A DNA stretch of 64,000 bases from Psococerastis gibbosa (Eukaryota; Arthropoda; Insecta; Psocodea; Psocidae). The stretch is taken from contig OZ020492.1 of NCBI GenBank assembly GCA_963971405.1, positions 4,650,001 through 4,714,000 on the forward strand. The letters are read 5' to 3'. Made by a program: the position numbers and the translations under genes. Under the pieces are notes generated by a model. That model ran no database searches. It saw only the letters and a list, made by a program, of their open reading frames with translations, and had not been told where the DNA came from. Positions within the stretch are counted from its first letter, which is position 1; the number at the start of each line of letters is the position of its first letter. Shown here piece after piece: positions 11,101 through 23,149 of this stretch.

Positions 11101-13927
11101 ATGAATTAATAGTTTTAATGTGTGTTTTTTTAATTTATAAATAGCTGTAAATTGTACTCTAAAACTTGTGTCTACCTTTACGTTAACCGTTGTTATCATC
11201 ATGGCGGTGCTAGTGAGCCTCTACAAGCTAAGTACAGAGACCCAAATCTGTTACGTCACATATTTGCCGAGAGCCTGCGAATGTTCCCGAAGGAAATGTG
11301 CATATTAAAAATTATAATAGATAATTAAATATTTGGTTTAAAGTTAAATTAATACTAATGCACCTTTATTTAAAACAAAAATTAACATTGTAATCCTTTT
11401 ATCTCCAGCGCTTGTATATCCCATTTTATAATTACTTCAAACAATTTTGTGTCGTCATAAACTGAGAGATTTCCTGGGTAAACCTGGAGATTTTGCCCTC
11501 CCGACAACAATCTTCCGGGGGTGAACTGACAACTGGGAGCCTGTAGAGCCCGGAAGATGTGGCAGGCTTATTCTAGAGACATTGTCTCCTAGCCTTGCTA
11601 TGGCTTAATTAAAAGTTTCAGGAAATTACGCCCAACTTGCCATGATAGTACATTTTCGCTGAAAAAATGTACTATTTTATTTTTAGCAGAAGTGTTTAAA
11701 ATGCAAATAATTCTTACAATTTCCCGTCGGCGCATTTTTAATTTGAATATTTGGAAGTGAGTGCACACTACGTACATACGTACTTCAATGTTATGCAAAC
11801 TGGACTACTACCGTATGGAAATCGTAAGTGCCTGCTATACATGCAGTGCTGGACTTAATTCATTATAATCTCAATTTGTGTCAACTTTCCGATTGGTTGG
11901 CCCTATGCGGTATCCATATGAGAGAGGTCCATTCATTAAATTATTATTTTTCTCTATCACGCAAAATAGTCTTGACACAAACGGTTATTAAACTTTAAAA
12001 TATACCAACTTCCAACACATTAAGTTAGTTCCTATTTTAAATTCTTAGCAATTGCGAATTCGTAACTCAGTACTTTATTCGAATTTTAGTCAGTTGAAGA
12101 AAGTTCCAGAGTTCGAAGCCTAGAATGCGAATTTAGAAAGCTATGCTAACTTAGAAATACATTGACTTGAATTTGTAGAGGATTTTACTTTGTGAACAGT
12201 TTTGTTTCCAACCGTTGTGCTTAATTGCTTGCTTGCTATCGTAAGCACTGACATGCAATTTATTAACTACCAATATCTCAAGAGGTTATTTCCTAGAAAA
12301 CGTATAGTTAAACTGCGATGTTACCTCCCTAAAGGGTTGAATTATTCATGAAGTGTAAAAAGTACTTTACTCACAGACTATGGCAGTATTTGAAACTGAC
12401 GGTTATGAAATGAGGGTATCTCATATTGTCTATGACTGATTAGTGTAGCTTTGTTTTAATGTCCAAAACTATTATTTTAGCTAAACTAAGTGTATTTTGT
12501 ATTACATCTTTCGTTAAGTAGCTATCACTAATACTTGGCTCTTTCCTATCACCTGTCATGTCTTTCATATGGGGGCAGGATCGAAATGAATTGCAAATTA
12601 AATGTTAGGCATGTTTGACCTTTTTCGTATAGAAATCGAACATGGCGGCTGTACATACTGCCGTTGAGAGACTATGTCAGCCATATTTAATTGGTTGGGC
12701 GCAAGCATTTTACTACTTGAAAGATGTTCATCCTATTTCCACAGAAATTCTTTCGTTTCTTAAATTACATTTATGAACGTGTTTAAAAGCCAGGATACAT
12801 GCTGGTCAAACATGCACCCCATTCTGGCTAAATATACCCACACGCTCCAACAGATGAGTATATTTTTCCTTGCTTTAGAAAATTGTGTAATCAATAATTT
12901 AGGGCCGGGTCCACCATAGTTGGTAAGTTTACTGGACGGAACCTCCATCGACCTATACACGGCACCATATTGGATGCGACCTGCTAGTTATGTTGTTATG
13001 CTTTAACCGTGCTTTCAGACCAGGCGGGTTTACGTTTCATACTTTACTCTTTTATCTTTAGTCAGAGCTCAGGGGAATAGAAACGAAGGTGTATCTAAAC
13101 CTCGACTAGGCTTATACTTAGCGAACATTAGATTCTACACATCAACATTAGATATTTCAAATCTTGAAATTCACGAGGAGTTACCAAACGAGGATTTATC
13201 AAAACTTTTAGGTATTTCCTTCTGTTGGCGGGTTTACTTACGTACGGTTCGGAGTGGACTGAATATTTAATTAGCTGTGCGGTAGGGTAGGTGTGGGAAG
13301 GAATGGGGAGGAATGTAGCGACTACACAACTAAAATTATTAAGCATATTGCGTGGAAAAAGAATCTGAATGCCGACTTCTTCTTTCAGCCATTACGGGAG
13401 CAAGAACTAACAGGTCGACGTACCAACACAGAGCAAATTAATATAATTTTTCCCGCATTAATAAAGTACTTAAAAATAAATAACTTTTTCTCAGAAACAC
13501 CTTCTTTTTCTTAGTAAATGCTGACAAAGCTTCATTGCTTTTTTTCATAACCAATATTCCCTAAAACGTCCCCAAATAAAAATAGAGTCAACCTACGACA
13601 TGCACTTTCGACGCCACAAAATAGGTCAAAAATTAGATTAATGACAGAACGGTATGTAATGATATAATATGTGGTTTAATATTAATTATTTTTTCTCACG
13701 TCTCTGCAGCAACTACAATTACATGACTCGGTAGCAATTAAGGTAGAAATTACTCATTATACCACACAACTCAAGTTCATTTGTGTAACGGAAAATTTGA
13801 AACGCTTCGAGAAGGACGAACAACGCGGCAGATGTTCGTCGCAGCACAATTCTCAATGACTAGTGGAACCTTAGCCAAGTCTAAACATATTTCATAGATA
13901 ACAGCTGGTTAATAAATACATTATCGT
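8193..13927. other. TMEM134-FOXRED1 intergenic region
   Basis: No exon recognised in 5.7 kb. Apart from the likely TMEM134 3' UTR it holds: the edge motif of hairpin family E at about 9090-9125; a direct repeat of about 80 bp (9909-9990 and 11006-11085, core ACTTAATGGGGTAT and CTGGCTTACCCATT); and one copy of a dispersed repeat at about 11130-11290 (core CATCATGGCGGTGCTAGTGA) whose inverted partner lies at 19140-19285 in UBE2L3 intron 2. The rest is AT-rich with nothing I can name. Confidence 0.45.
8587..8592 (+). terminator. Candidate polyadenylation signal of TMEM134
   Basis: AATAAA about 395 bp past the stop codon, followed by a T/G-rich stretch (TGTAACTTCGGTGTAG). It is the first good hexamer after the gene. 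Between stop and signal (about 8353-8430) lies a tRNA-like box (GGGTTCGGATCCC), perhaps a SINE scrap. Confidence 0.35.
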
Positions 13928-16900
13928 TCAGTAACAATTTTTCTCATTCAGAGGTTCCCCATGACAAAGCCTCTCAAATCCAAACCTTGACAAATCTATG
14001 GTTTTATATTCACCATCTAAAAGTAGTTCCATAATGGCTCTACCCACAGCGGGAGAATGTTGAATGCCATGACCACTGAACCCAGTAGCTATATATAAAT
14101 TGTGGTAGTATGGGTGATTGCCGATTATCCCATTTTCATCCATTGTGTTGTATTCGTAGAAACCAGCCCAGCCAGATTTCACCTTCAGCTTCTCAAAAGC
14201 TGGGACGCGATTCGCAAGAATTGGCCACAACTGAAACAAAACATTAGAACAAATGCAATTTTCCCTTTCTCCCTGCTGTCCTGCACATAATTTCTGATTT
14301 TTTTTTTTTTTCATATAAAGGGAACTGACGTGACTGTTATAAATGCCAGATGCCCCTCCCTCTTCGGTTATAATTTTTGTAAACATTTCTGGAACAGTCG
14401 GTGGCGACATTATGAATGGCTGTCTCCTGTCTGCGCCAATAAGTGCACGCCAGGGGCAGGACCAGACAGCCCATTTCGTTACGTCGCCAACCGAGTATTA
14501 AATAGGCCAAATTTAACAAGCAGTAAGAAGATGGGAGAGGATCTGGTAAATCCACCGGACGTAGCAGCGTATCCCCCTTAGGGATTAATTAATAGCAAGT
14601 ATTAGTTACATAAAGGGCACATTAGGCACCTGTAAAAGCAGTTAATTGGTGAATGCCTATAATATAATTTCATATATTGTATATAGTGTGACCAGTTCTC
14701 CATCTAGCTTAAGCATCCACTTATTCCTGCGGTGGGTTAGTGTTAAGTTATGATAGGCTTGGTTTTGGAAATGGATCCTCTACCAGTCCTCAAGTCAAGA
14801 CACTCAATAAGTTGACATATCACGGCGTTTTTCTTATAGTTCCAAGTTTGAATTCCAATAATGGGATGTAACATAGGCATAATATATATATATTATGCTT
14901 TTACCTTATCGTCGAAAAATTTGTAATCAACATCCAAATTTTCTATGCTGGGCTCATCTTCCAAGCATGGTGACATCCCTCCAATAAAACTAGTTCCAAG
15001 GCCTTCCCTCCTAAAGTATGCGCCCGAAGGATCGATGACCATCGGCGTGTTTAGGCCAGGGCCATCCGGGCAGTCCATCACATACACATATCTCTTTCTA
15101 GGCTCAACGGGCAATGGTATACTCATTAGTCCTATAATAACCAAAACAAAGTAATATTAGTGATTATATAGGGTAAATAATACAGCATTGAATTGACTTA
15201 GGTTGAAGAAGCAATCTCCTCAAGGCATTCTATAAGAAAGAAAGAAAATCTGGACAGAGGGTGCAATGGTAACACGATGCCTTTGACAGGAATATATCGT
15301 GGGTTTGAGTCCTGCTCAGTCGCAGATGTGCCTCGTATCCCTTTTCGGATATAATGGTCTAGCTATCCCCTATATGCTAATACAAGCGGTTGTAATGTTA
15401 TTAAACAACCCATCAGAGGGCAAAGGATAGGATTAGAAATGAAGTGATGACAAGAGAGCTTGTGGAGAAGATAGCGAGAAGGATATTGCAATGGTTCGGA
15501 CTAGTAAAGCGAATGGATAATAGCAGGTACTGGATTAATAAATGGATGGAACACGATCTAGGAAGAGATAAACAAATTGTGGATGATATCAGGAGAGTGG
15601 GATTAGTATCAGAGAAAGTGGAGGAGGCTCACGCAGCACACCCAGGGTATTGAAGCTGAGTATTGTTGATGATGAGCTGCACTAAGAAAAAAATGTTCCG
15701 TACATAAGTTGTGCGCATCTGTCCAAAATACGTCATTTTAATTGTAGTACAATTACAGAAAATCAGTCTTGACCCATGTATTGCGGTAGTAAACAACTAA
15801 AGATGGCTATTACGGGCCACTGCCCCCCCCCCCCCTAGAGCCTGTTACTGCTCTACTATTACATGCTAAGCTATAGTCATTCTTTTACGAAATGACTTTT
15901 TAAGGGGGTGGAGACCTACCTCCTGCCATCTCCCCCTAGCTGACATCCTGGCGTCACCCTTGGTCAATCGGATACATTCATTAAATTGTTTGTATGTGAT
16001 TAACCTTTCTTATAGTAAATAATAATTATTATTATTTTTTTACTGAGATTAGCTTTCTCATAGCTCACTTACCTTCCCCTTCTCCCAATTTGGCCATTCT
16101 CCCAATATTTCCCGACTGAGCACCAGCAGCTAAGACACAGAAGCCAAACTTAATGGTCTGATAGCTTCCATCAGGTAACTTTATAATGGCACGATTCAAT
16201 TGTTCGTATTTTCCATCTTTCGAAGGTGGAGTTATATGTGGCTGGTTTTCGAATTCGAATCCAACTACAGTTCCTTCAATAAAGTCAGCACCGAGATTTA
16301 TACTTTTCCGCTTGAATGCATTGAGTAGAGACCACGGGTCAAACCAGCCTTCATATTCTAAACCTAGACAGCCAAGTTCAATCCCCTCTGTTTTGATCCA
16401 GGGAAACCGTTCCTTTATTTTCTGAGGTGTAAGCAAAATATTCCTAGCCCCGAGCTTAAGTTGGAGTTCGGAATTTTCTTTCAGGGTAGCAGCTCCATGT
16501 TCTGAAGCTAGGACAAGGTAGCCATATGGTTGGAATTGTACATCGGGAATAGGGTAACCATCAACCGCCAGATGTTTACCAATATCTCGAAGAAATTCAG
16601 CTCCAAACAATGACATCATAATGTTTTCAGGGAGAGAAAATTGCTGTCGCAGGCCACCGACTGATAGACATGTGGAGGCTTCTGTGTAAGAAGGGTCTTT
16701 TTCAACCACCACCACATTCATTCCATTAGGCGCCCTTTGTTTTAGCCAATACGCGATTGAGGAACCAATGGCCCCTCCACCAATAATCAAAACGTCTGTA
16801 TGTGTCGGGAAAAATTGTGCTTTTAGATCGTGGCTAAGTTCAGCATCGAATCCCATGTATCTTTTGATTTTATGGCCCAGTAATTTAAAATCATTCTTGA

Positions 16901-17117
16901 AAATTTTAGCTGTTCTCTTAAACGGATCTTCCTTTTGCAAAGCCTCTTTAAATTGATCTCTCATTCCAATTCCCATCGATTTTGATTCTTTAAATATCTT
17001 CTCAGGGTCAAAATCATTCTCTTTTCCTTTGTCGCCGAGCCTTACAGTGGCTGATATATTCCGCGTTACGTGTCTTCTTGGCAGAGACACTGCATTAAGA
17101 ATTACCCGTCGACTCAT
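13928..17117 (-). CDS. FOXRED1: FAD-dependent oxidoreductase domain protein 1 (complex I assembly)
   Basis: Three coding exons on the minus strand, 17117-16073, 15131-14905 and 14230-13928, join with GT-AG sites (phases 1 and 0) into 524 aa. The ATG at 17117 ([10 protein letters not shown]) is the first in frame and gives an Arg-rich, acid-free presequence typical of mitochondrial import; an acceptor-like CATTACAG lies just upstream, so a 5'-UTR intron is likely. The DAO-type FAD fold starts with [17 protein letters not shown] (GxGxxG at residues 113-118) and the beta2 acidic residue VVVVEKD (about 139). Family-specific blocks follow: [67 protein letters not shown] and [18 protein letters not shown]. 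In mammals FOXRED1 is a mitochondrial protein needed for NADH dehydrogenase assembly. The N-terminal linker is longer than in the about 486-aa human protein. Intron 1 carries SINE and LINE scraps. Confidence 0.95.
15170..15400 (+). repeat. tRNA-related SINE scrap (family S2) in FOXRED1 intron 1
   Basis: About 15177-15215 (TTGACTTAGGTTGAAGAAGC, CAATCTCCTC) is the inverted tail module shared with 36063-36100 and 47590-47640. It is followed by a tRNA-like stretch with B-box-like GGGTTTGAGTCCTG at about 15300-15315. The copy is degraded and I cannot define its ends. Confidence 0.5.
15430..15655 (+). mobile_element. LINE C-terminal fragment in FOXRED1 intron 1
   Basis: An open frame from about 15444 reads [23 protein letters not shown] and ends at 15653. 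The RxLQWFGxVxRM phrase is the typical end of RTE/Jockey-like LINE ORF2 proteins (consensus LRWFGHVxRM). It is antisense to FOXRED1. Only the last about 70 codons survive. Confidence 0.65.
15955..16015 (+). repeat. Dispersed repeat family G, partial copy
   Basis: The phrase CGGATACATTCATTAAATTG and the following TTTGTATG also occur at 53750-53780 (+) and inverted at about 1605-1640 and 30930-30960. Fuller copies include GAGGCGACTGAAG and a CTTGTGCGAGTCTC segment. Type unknown; no ends defined. Confidence 0.45.
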
Positions 17118-18592
17118 ATTCGCACTGTAATGAAAAGCACAACTGAATAACAATGGCTAAATTTCATCACATGCAAGATATCACACTAATGATTTCTTCT
17201 TATCTACACTAGCATAATGATAGACGACGTAAACATGATGGATCTATTTACACTTCATAGAAGTCTAAGTGGGGAAATTGCATACGACAGTGGAACATAA
17301 TTAGTCTGTGATAACGTTATCACGTATTTGTTTGCGTAACAACAACTAAGTTGGGTCAATTTTTTTCTTAATGACCTTGACTTCCTCGTGAATAGAGTGA
17401 AGCTGTAAGGTGATACTTCATATTAGTTACCGCACGTTATTGGCAAGCAAACCGATTAAGAGCTTAACAGCTTTCAAAATATCTTGGTAACGAATGCTAG
17501 ACATTTCACCGCCATGTTCCAATGCATAGCAGTGCCGTTTGGGAACACTTTCAGATCATATTGTGAGGGTGGTGGTAAGGCCCCAAGACTGGAATTTCTC
17601 AAACTGTTTCGTTAATGGCACCAGCTCATAAAGTTAGGATTGTTAAGTTATGAACGGTTTCTCTACTTAAGAAAATGAAAGAACTAATAATTTTTTAAGG
17701 TGCATCTAGGTTTAAGAAAGCACATTTCCCGTCGACCTTTCTTTCTGTGGGTAAATGCGTAAAAGGTAATGTCGGAGGCATTAGAATCATCCAGTGCTTA
17801 GTTTTAAATGGCTTTAGCAATCCTTCTGGAAACTTACAAACAAAATATAAAAATAAAAATTGAACTTTTCCTATTCTTGGGAGCCTTTCTTGTCCTTTCA
17901 TTTGTCTTTCCCCTAAAATAGCCTACATGCCGGTAAATATGGTTGTTTCTATTTTTATAAATATTGATGAATAATTAGGTAGTAGTTGAAAGATGTCCCG
18001 AAATATTTTCAACTGATACAACCTCGTAATCTATAATACAGATCAACAAAAATAATAAAGACTAAGGTTATCTGTTCGCCGATACACATTACGTCTTTAC
18101 AGAAGTACTACGGCGAACGCATAGCTGCATAGTCTAACTCAAATTGTCAACTTACATGGAAAACGTTATTGTGTGCTCGTAAAGCTTTTGAGTCTAGGTA
18201 TTAACAAGAAACCATACTTCTTTTAATTTTTACAGTCTCTCACTGAATAGAGATTTCATTTAATAAAAATTAGTTATAAAATCGTGAAGATTTATATAAA
18301 TAAAACAATAAATGCAAGCATCAAGTCTTCTGCTATGTTATTACCATAGAGTAAGAATACTAACACATTCTCACATTGACTTCATGACTTGAGACTCGTT
18401 GATTACCGTTCGTTAAACACAATATTGACATAATTATTAATAAAACATTTTTTTTAATTTGTTTATTATTATAAATAATTTTATTATTCATCTCTCGCAA
18501 TAATATTAAAAAGGAAAGATTTTGCACATTTGCAGTGGTTGGTATATTGGGTGTTGGCTGCCCTGTTTTCTGAAAGAGCAACAAATATCAAA
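17118..18592. other. Divergent intergenic region between FOXRED1 and UBE2L3
   Basis: The two genes are head to head with 1.47 kb between start codons, so both promoters must lie here. No TATA box or unambiguous initiator stands out, which suits housekeeping genes. No repeat or exon was recognised. Confidence 0.4.
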
Positions 18593-21500
18593 ATGGCTGC
18601 CACCAGGCGATTGCAAAAGGTATTTTAGCTATAATTTGTCTCTTTTCGTTCTTATAAGTTAGATATTTAATTTTTATTTAACATCGGTTAATTACAGGTT
18701 TAATTGTTACTACGAATTTACAGTTTTCCAGAGTCTTTCATATTTGATTTTATAATACTGGAACGTGTACTGTTGGAATTCTATGGCTATATTAATTTTC
18801 AGGAGCTAGATGACATACGCACGTCTGGACTCCGCTCCTTCAGGGATATTCAAGTCGATGATTCCAATATTCTAACTTGGCAAGGCCTTATTGTTCCAGT
18901 AAGTATTTGTACACATTTGGCAAAATAGGAATTTACTTGTATCGCCTCCTTAGTCTTTTGCCACTGCAGTAATAGTGAATCATCCCTCGCTATAACTCTC
19001 CAGGGATAATTTATCGTTTATTGTTAAGTGACCATCGAAGTCGAAAATCGAGTTACGATGTATAATAGGTTTTAGGTGTTTTAACAACAAGTGTGGGACC
19101 CATAATATCCGTTACCGTTATCCGTTAAAACAAACAAACGTTTTAAACATTGCAGCGTAGCAAAACAGATACCTGGACCCGGTTAAAACTCGGTACTTAA
19201 CTTCTGTAGGCTCACTAGAACCGCCATAATGATGACACGGTCAGCAGCACAACGAATGTAAAATTTCAAACAGCTATACAAGCCTTGTCATTTTTGCTTT
19301 CCAATTTATACGTAGTATAAGGAAAGCTTTGTGATGGTCGAAATTTTCGATTCCGAGATTTCAACGGACATACACGTTTTGAGGTCCCAGGAACCCAAAA
19401 AAGTGGTTTTTACGAAATGTCTGTCTGTCGCTCTGTCTGTCTGTCTGTCTGTCTGTGCGTCGATTTCCGGGCAAACTACTCGGCCGATTTTGATGAAATT
19501 CGGCATGTAGGTTCACAAAAATCCTACATCTGGACGATTTTTTTTTATTTTGGGCCAACTCAATTTCGGGGGGTTTTATTCTCAAAAAATTCCAAAAAAC
19601 GTCTAAAAAAATTATTTCCCAAAAACGGCTCCAACGATTTCTTTTAAATTCACATATATTGTAGTTGTTATTAATGTTGATAAAATGTGGGGGGTCGCTT
19701 GCCCCTTGATAGTTTGCTTCTGGGGGTAAAAAAATAAAAATAACTAAATTTTAATGAAAAATTAATAAAAAATAATGTTTCTGCGACACCTTTCTATCGA
19801 TGATTTCTACCTTCAGGCATGTTTTAGGTGTTAAATTGAGTAACGAAACCGGACAGGTTGCTTTTCCAGAAAAGTATTTGGTTTTGTAAAAAAAAAATGT
19901 TTTTTGAAAAAATGATAGAAAATTCACGCTCAAATGCATTGCGTGCCCTGCCAGTATTGCTGTGTGGTAATGTGTGAATTTACCTCACCTCCAGTGACGT
20001 CAGGTGGGCAACCCCCCCCCCCCCCCAGATATCGGAAATGTAGCCATAGGAACATTATTTGCCATAAATTACTCATTTTCTCTATCTACTAATTTTGATA
20101 AATTGGAAAGCATGTTCGAGTAAACTCGGACCGGTTCTTTGTCATTGGATGGGAGAGGAGACTCCGTGAGCGGTTGTTTATTTTATATTATGTGCCACCC
20201 TCCTACGCGTCGGCTTGAGGGGGCACAGCTTTGTGATTACATGGTAACCTATTTTCTTTTATAAATACACGAATTTTCTATCTACCTATATTTTATTACT
20301 ATTATTATAATATTTATTATTTTATCATTACATTGTCGATTTTAAATATTTTAGCATCACGGTATCTTTCTGACGTTAGGATGTCCAAATTTGTAATTGT
20401 AAACATTTCGCGTGTTTCCTCTAGTAACAAAAGCGTCCAATAGAAGTGGGCTTACAGTCCCAAGTGAAATGATCTGAGGTGTTCATTTCATTGTAGGCCC
20501 TTCGGCCGAAACAAAAACAAACCAATATTACCAACATAATTTTTTTTTTCCTTGTCCAGTACTCCCTGGACAAGGAGCATATATTACAATACAATAACTT
20601 ACAGGCATACAATTTTTGGTAGGGTACCAAAAACCCCCTTAAGGGTTTGTCTGGCCGAGTTGGTTACAAAATGTCACCTCAGTATGATACCTATGCAAAG
20701 AAAACATTGTACGTTAGTTACGTTTGTAAAAACCAGTTTTTTATTAATTTTTTAACTGAACCAATATTTTGTATTATGAGTAGTTCTTCGGGTAATTCGT
20801 TAAACACCGACGGAATAGCAACACGTAGTTCGGCTTGTCCATATTTGTTAAAATACATTGGTTCTATAAATTTTTTGTATTGGACACCCTCTCTTCTGGT
20901 ATTTATGAATAATAATGTAGACATTTTTAAAATTATAATTAAACACCCTTTGGGGCTTGCGCGTTGTCTGTCTGTTGTTGTCGTTGTCTGTGATAGGTAC
21001 ATAATAAGATGATAATAATAATGAATTGCATGCATCTGACTTCATATTAGAGATAACGTGGTATTGAACGTAGTGTTTAACACATCCTTATCTGTTTTGT
21101 AAATCTATGTTTCTCTTTGTTTTTAGGACAACCCGCCTTACAACAAAGGTGCCTTCAGAATAGAGATAAATTTCCCTGCTGAGTATCCATTTAAACCTCC
21201 TAAAATCAATTTTAAAACTAAAATTTATCATCCTAATATAGATGAGAAAGGTCAAGTGTGCCTACCTATTATTTCTGCTGAGAACTGGAAACCTGCTACA
21301 AAAACCGACCAAGGTGAGAAAATAGCATACATTTCTTTTATTTATTAATGAGCCTATTTTATTTTTATTTATTTATTATTATTTAATTTTTGCAGCAGTG
21401 TCCGTGGTAAGTTTAAAATAGTAATTTAATTTTTATTTATAATTTAATGCATTAATATTTTATTTATTTATTTATATTTTTAGAACTCACTAAAATTAAT

Positions 21501-21880
21501 GGAAAGCGCCGACTCTGTTGCCTTTCTTGGAACAAATCAGTCATCTGTGTATAACGTATAGTGGCCCCTATTTGTTGATAGAGTAATATTACTTATAACT
21601 TATTTTTTCTAACACAAATAAGTCAACAAAACAGCTCGTCCAAAAATCCATGCGGATGTAAAGTGATTGAAAAGGTGCAGGTCATTTGAGTATTAATTGT
21701 TACTAATTAATTGTTTCAGTTATACAAGCCCTCGTAGCACTTGTGAACGATCCTGAGCCGGAGCATCCTTTACGTGCAGAAGTAGCTGAAGAATTCTTGA
21801 AGGACCGGAAGAAATTCACCAAAAATGCTGAGGAGTTCACGAAAAAGTACAGCGAAAAACGGCCAAGTGTCTCAGATTAA
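18593..21880 (+). CDS. UBE2L3: Ubiquitin-conjugating enzyme E2 L3 (UbcH7)
   Basis: Four exons, 18593-18619, 18803-18898, 21127-21313 and 21720-21880, with GT-AG introns (phases 0, 0, 1) give 156 aa. The protein begins MAATRRLQK and closely matches human UBE2L3 (154 aa) throughout: [69 protein letters not shown]. The HPN motif is at residues 76-78 and the catalytic Cys at 86 (TGC at 21259-21261). Phe63, used by this E2 to bind HECT and RBR ligases, is present. It takes ubiquitin from E1 and passes it to HECT/RBR-type E3s (parkin, HOIP, ARIH1 classes), since this E2 class reacts with Cys rather than Lys. The C-terminus (KRPSVSD) is slightly longer than human KRPVD. Intron 2 is 2.2 kb and holds a family A repeat and a LINE scrap. 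The ATG sits in a good AAAATGG context. Confidence 0.97.
19140..19285 (-). repeat. Dispersed repeat, inverted partner of 11130-11290
   Basis: Reverse-complement matches to 11130-11290 include GGCGGTxCTAGTGAGCCT and AGCTAAGTAC/AAGTTAAGTACCGAG. It lies in UBE2L3 intron 2, directly before a family A element. Type unknown. Confidence 0.5.
19295..20142 (+). mobile_element. Dispersed repeat family A, copy 1 (in UBE2L3 intron 2)
   Basis: Starts with TGCTTTCCAATTTATACGTA and has a matching inverted TATAAATTGG/GGAAAGCA-like motif near 20095-20112, then runs to about 20142 (ACTCGGACCGGTTCTTT). It contains GTCTGTCTGT microsatellite and poly-C/poly-G stretches. Copies 2-5 lie at 22162, 27069, 42540 and 57375(-). 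No coding capacity and no clear target duplication, so the class is uncertain; a non-autonomous DNA element is plausible. Confidence 0.7.
20718..21000 (-). mobile_element. LINE C-terminal fragment in UBE2L3 intron 2
   Basis: The minus strand reads [16 protein letters not shown], then [17 protein letters not shown] and [12 protein letters not shown]. The pattern (R-x-IPxxFNxLPEEL...FKKxLKxxLL) is the usual extreme C-terminus of CR1/L2/Jockey-like LINE proteins. Only about 70 residues remain. Confidence 0.6.
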
Positions 21881-22161
21881 TTGAAAGTGAGCATCATTAA
21901 CAAGTCGCCGGTACTAAGGTGATAAAATATTTGTCTTGTTAAAAAGAGAGCTAACATTTTTTCATGTCACTCACAGCTAAACCAGGCAACCACTGCTGCA
22001 AGTAAATATTTGTCGTTCCTATTGCTCTGATTTGTTTCTACTCATGCCTTATCACTCAGTGCTTATTGCTGAGGTCGAAATAAGATTTAAATGACTAACA
22101 ACTTAGTGAGGATAAATTATATGTTTCCACTACCCTGTATTATTTATTGTAATGGTGTTTT
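21881..22161 (+). other. Likely proximal UBE2L3 3' UTR
   Basis: No exon or repeat before the family A element at 22162. No AATAAA is seen here; candidate hexamers occur only further on (23652-23657 and about 24892), so the transcript either uses a variant signal or runs through the repeat. Confidence 0.3.
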
Positions 22162-23149
22162 TGCTTTCGAATTTATACGTAGGCTAGTATAAGGAAAGCT
22201 TTGTGATGGTCCAAATTTTCGGTTCCGAGATTTCAACGGATTTACACGTTTTGAGGTCCCAAGAACCCAAAAAAGTTGTTTTTAAGAAATGTCGGTCTGT
22301 CTGTTCGTCGATTTGTGGGCAAACTACACTGTGGATTTTTATGGGATTCGGCATGTTGGTTCATAAAAATCATACCTCGGGACCGTTTTATTTTTATTTT
22401 GGGCTAACTCAATTTGGGGGGGGGGGGGGGTTTTATTCTCAAAAAACTCCAAAAAAACGTCTAAAAAAATTATTTCTCAAAAACGGCTTCAACGATTTCT
22501 TTTAAATTCACACATATTGTAGTCGTTATTAATGTTAACAAAATGCAGGGGGTCGCTTGCCCCTTGATAGTTTGCTTGGGGGGGGGGGTGAAAAATAAAA
22601 ATAACTAAATTATAATGAAAAATGACTAAAAAATAATTTTTCTGCAAAATCTATCGATGATTTCTACCTTCAGGCATGTTTTAGGTGTTAAAAAGAGTAA
22701 TGAAACCGGCCAGGTTGCTTTCCCAAAAAAGTATTTGGTTTTAGGCAAAAAATGTTTTTTGAAAAAATGATAGAAAATTCACGCTCAAATGCATTGCGTG
22801 TTATTATTACTGCCATTATTACTGTGTGGTAATGTGTTGGTCTGACCGGTCTGGAATATGCAATGCCATCGATTAATTCAGTGCTTTGGGATTGGTGATA
22901 TGGCGATTGCCAGAGGGGTCCTTGGGTTCCGGACCCCCCCCCCCCCTTCCCAAATGGTTACAGAGTACACTAGATAGAATGGAGTTTTAAAGGTTTTTAA
23001 ACTTATAGAGGTTACCTCACCTCCAGTGACATCAGTTGGACCCCCCCCCCCCCCCCCCCCCCCGAGATATTCGAAATGAAACCACAGGAAAATTATTTAC
23101 CATGAAATTACTTATTTTCTCTATCTACTAATTGATAAATTGGAAAGCA
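22162..23149 (+). mobile_element. Dispersed repeat family A, copy 2
   Basis: Same order of blocks as copy 1: TGCTTTCGAATTTATACGTA start, TTTGTGATGGTCCAAATTTT, G-run at about 22417-22430, GGGGGTCGCTTGCCCCTTGA, then C-runs at about 22937 and 23041-23063, ending ATAAATTGGAAAGCA. It retains a segment (GGTCTGACCGGTCTGGAATA, about 22838-22857, to AGTGCTTTGGGATTGG) that copy 1 lacks and copy 4 keeps. Confidence 0.7.

Noticed and set aside
17118-17153. Longer FOXRED1 start (LFSCAFHY...)
   Set aside because: No ATG; the open frame extends through what looks like a splice acceptor (CATTACAG) just before the real ATG at 17117.
19295-20112. Family A as a terminal-inverted-repeat transposon ending at GGAAAGCA
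   Set aside because: Copy 3 lacks that motif but still carries sequence that follows it in copy 1, so the element extends beyond; no target duplication was found.
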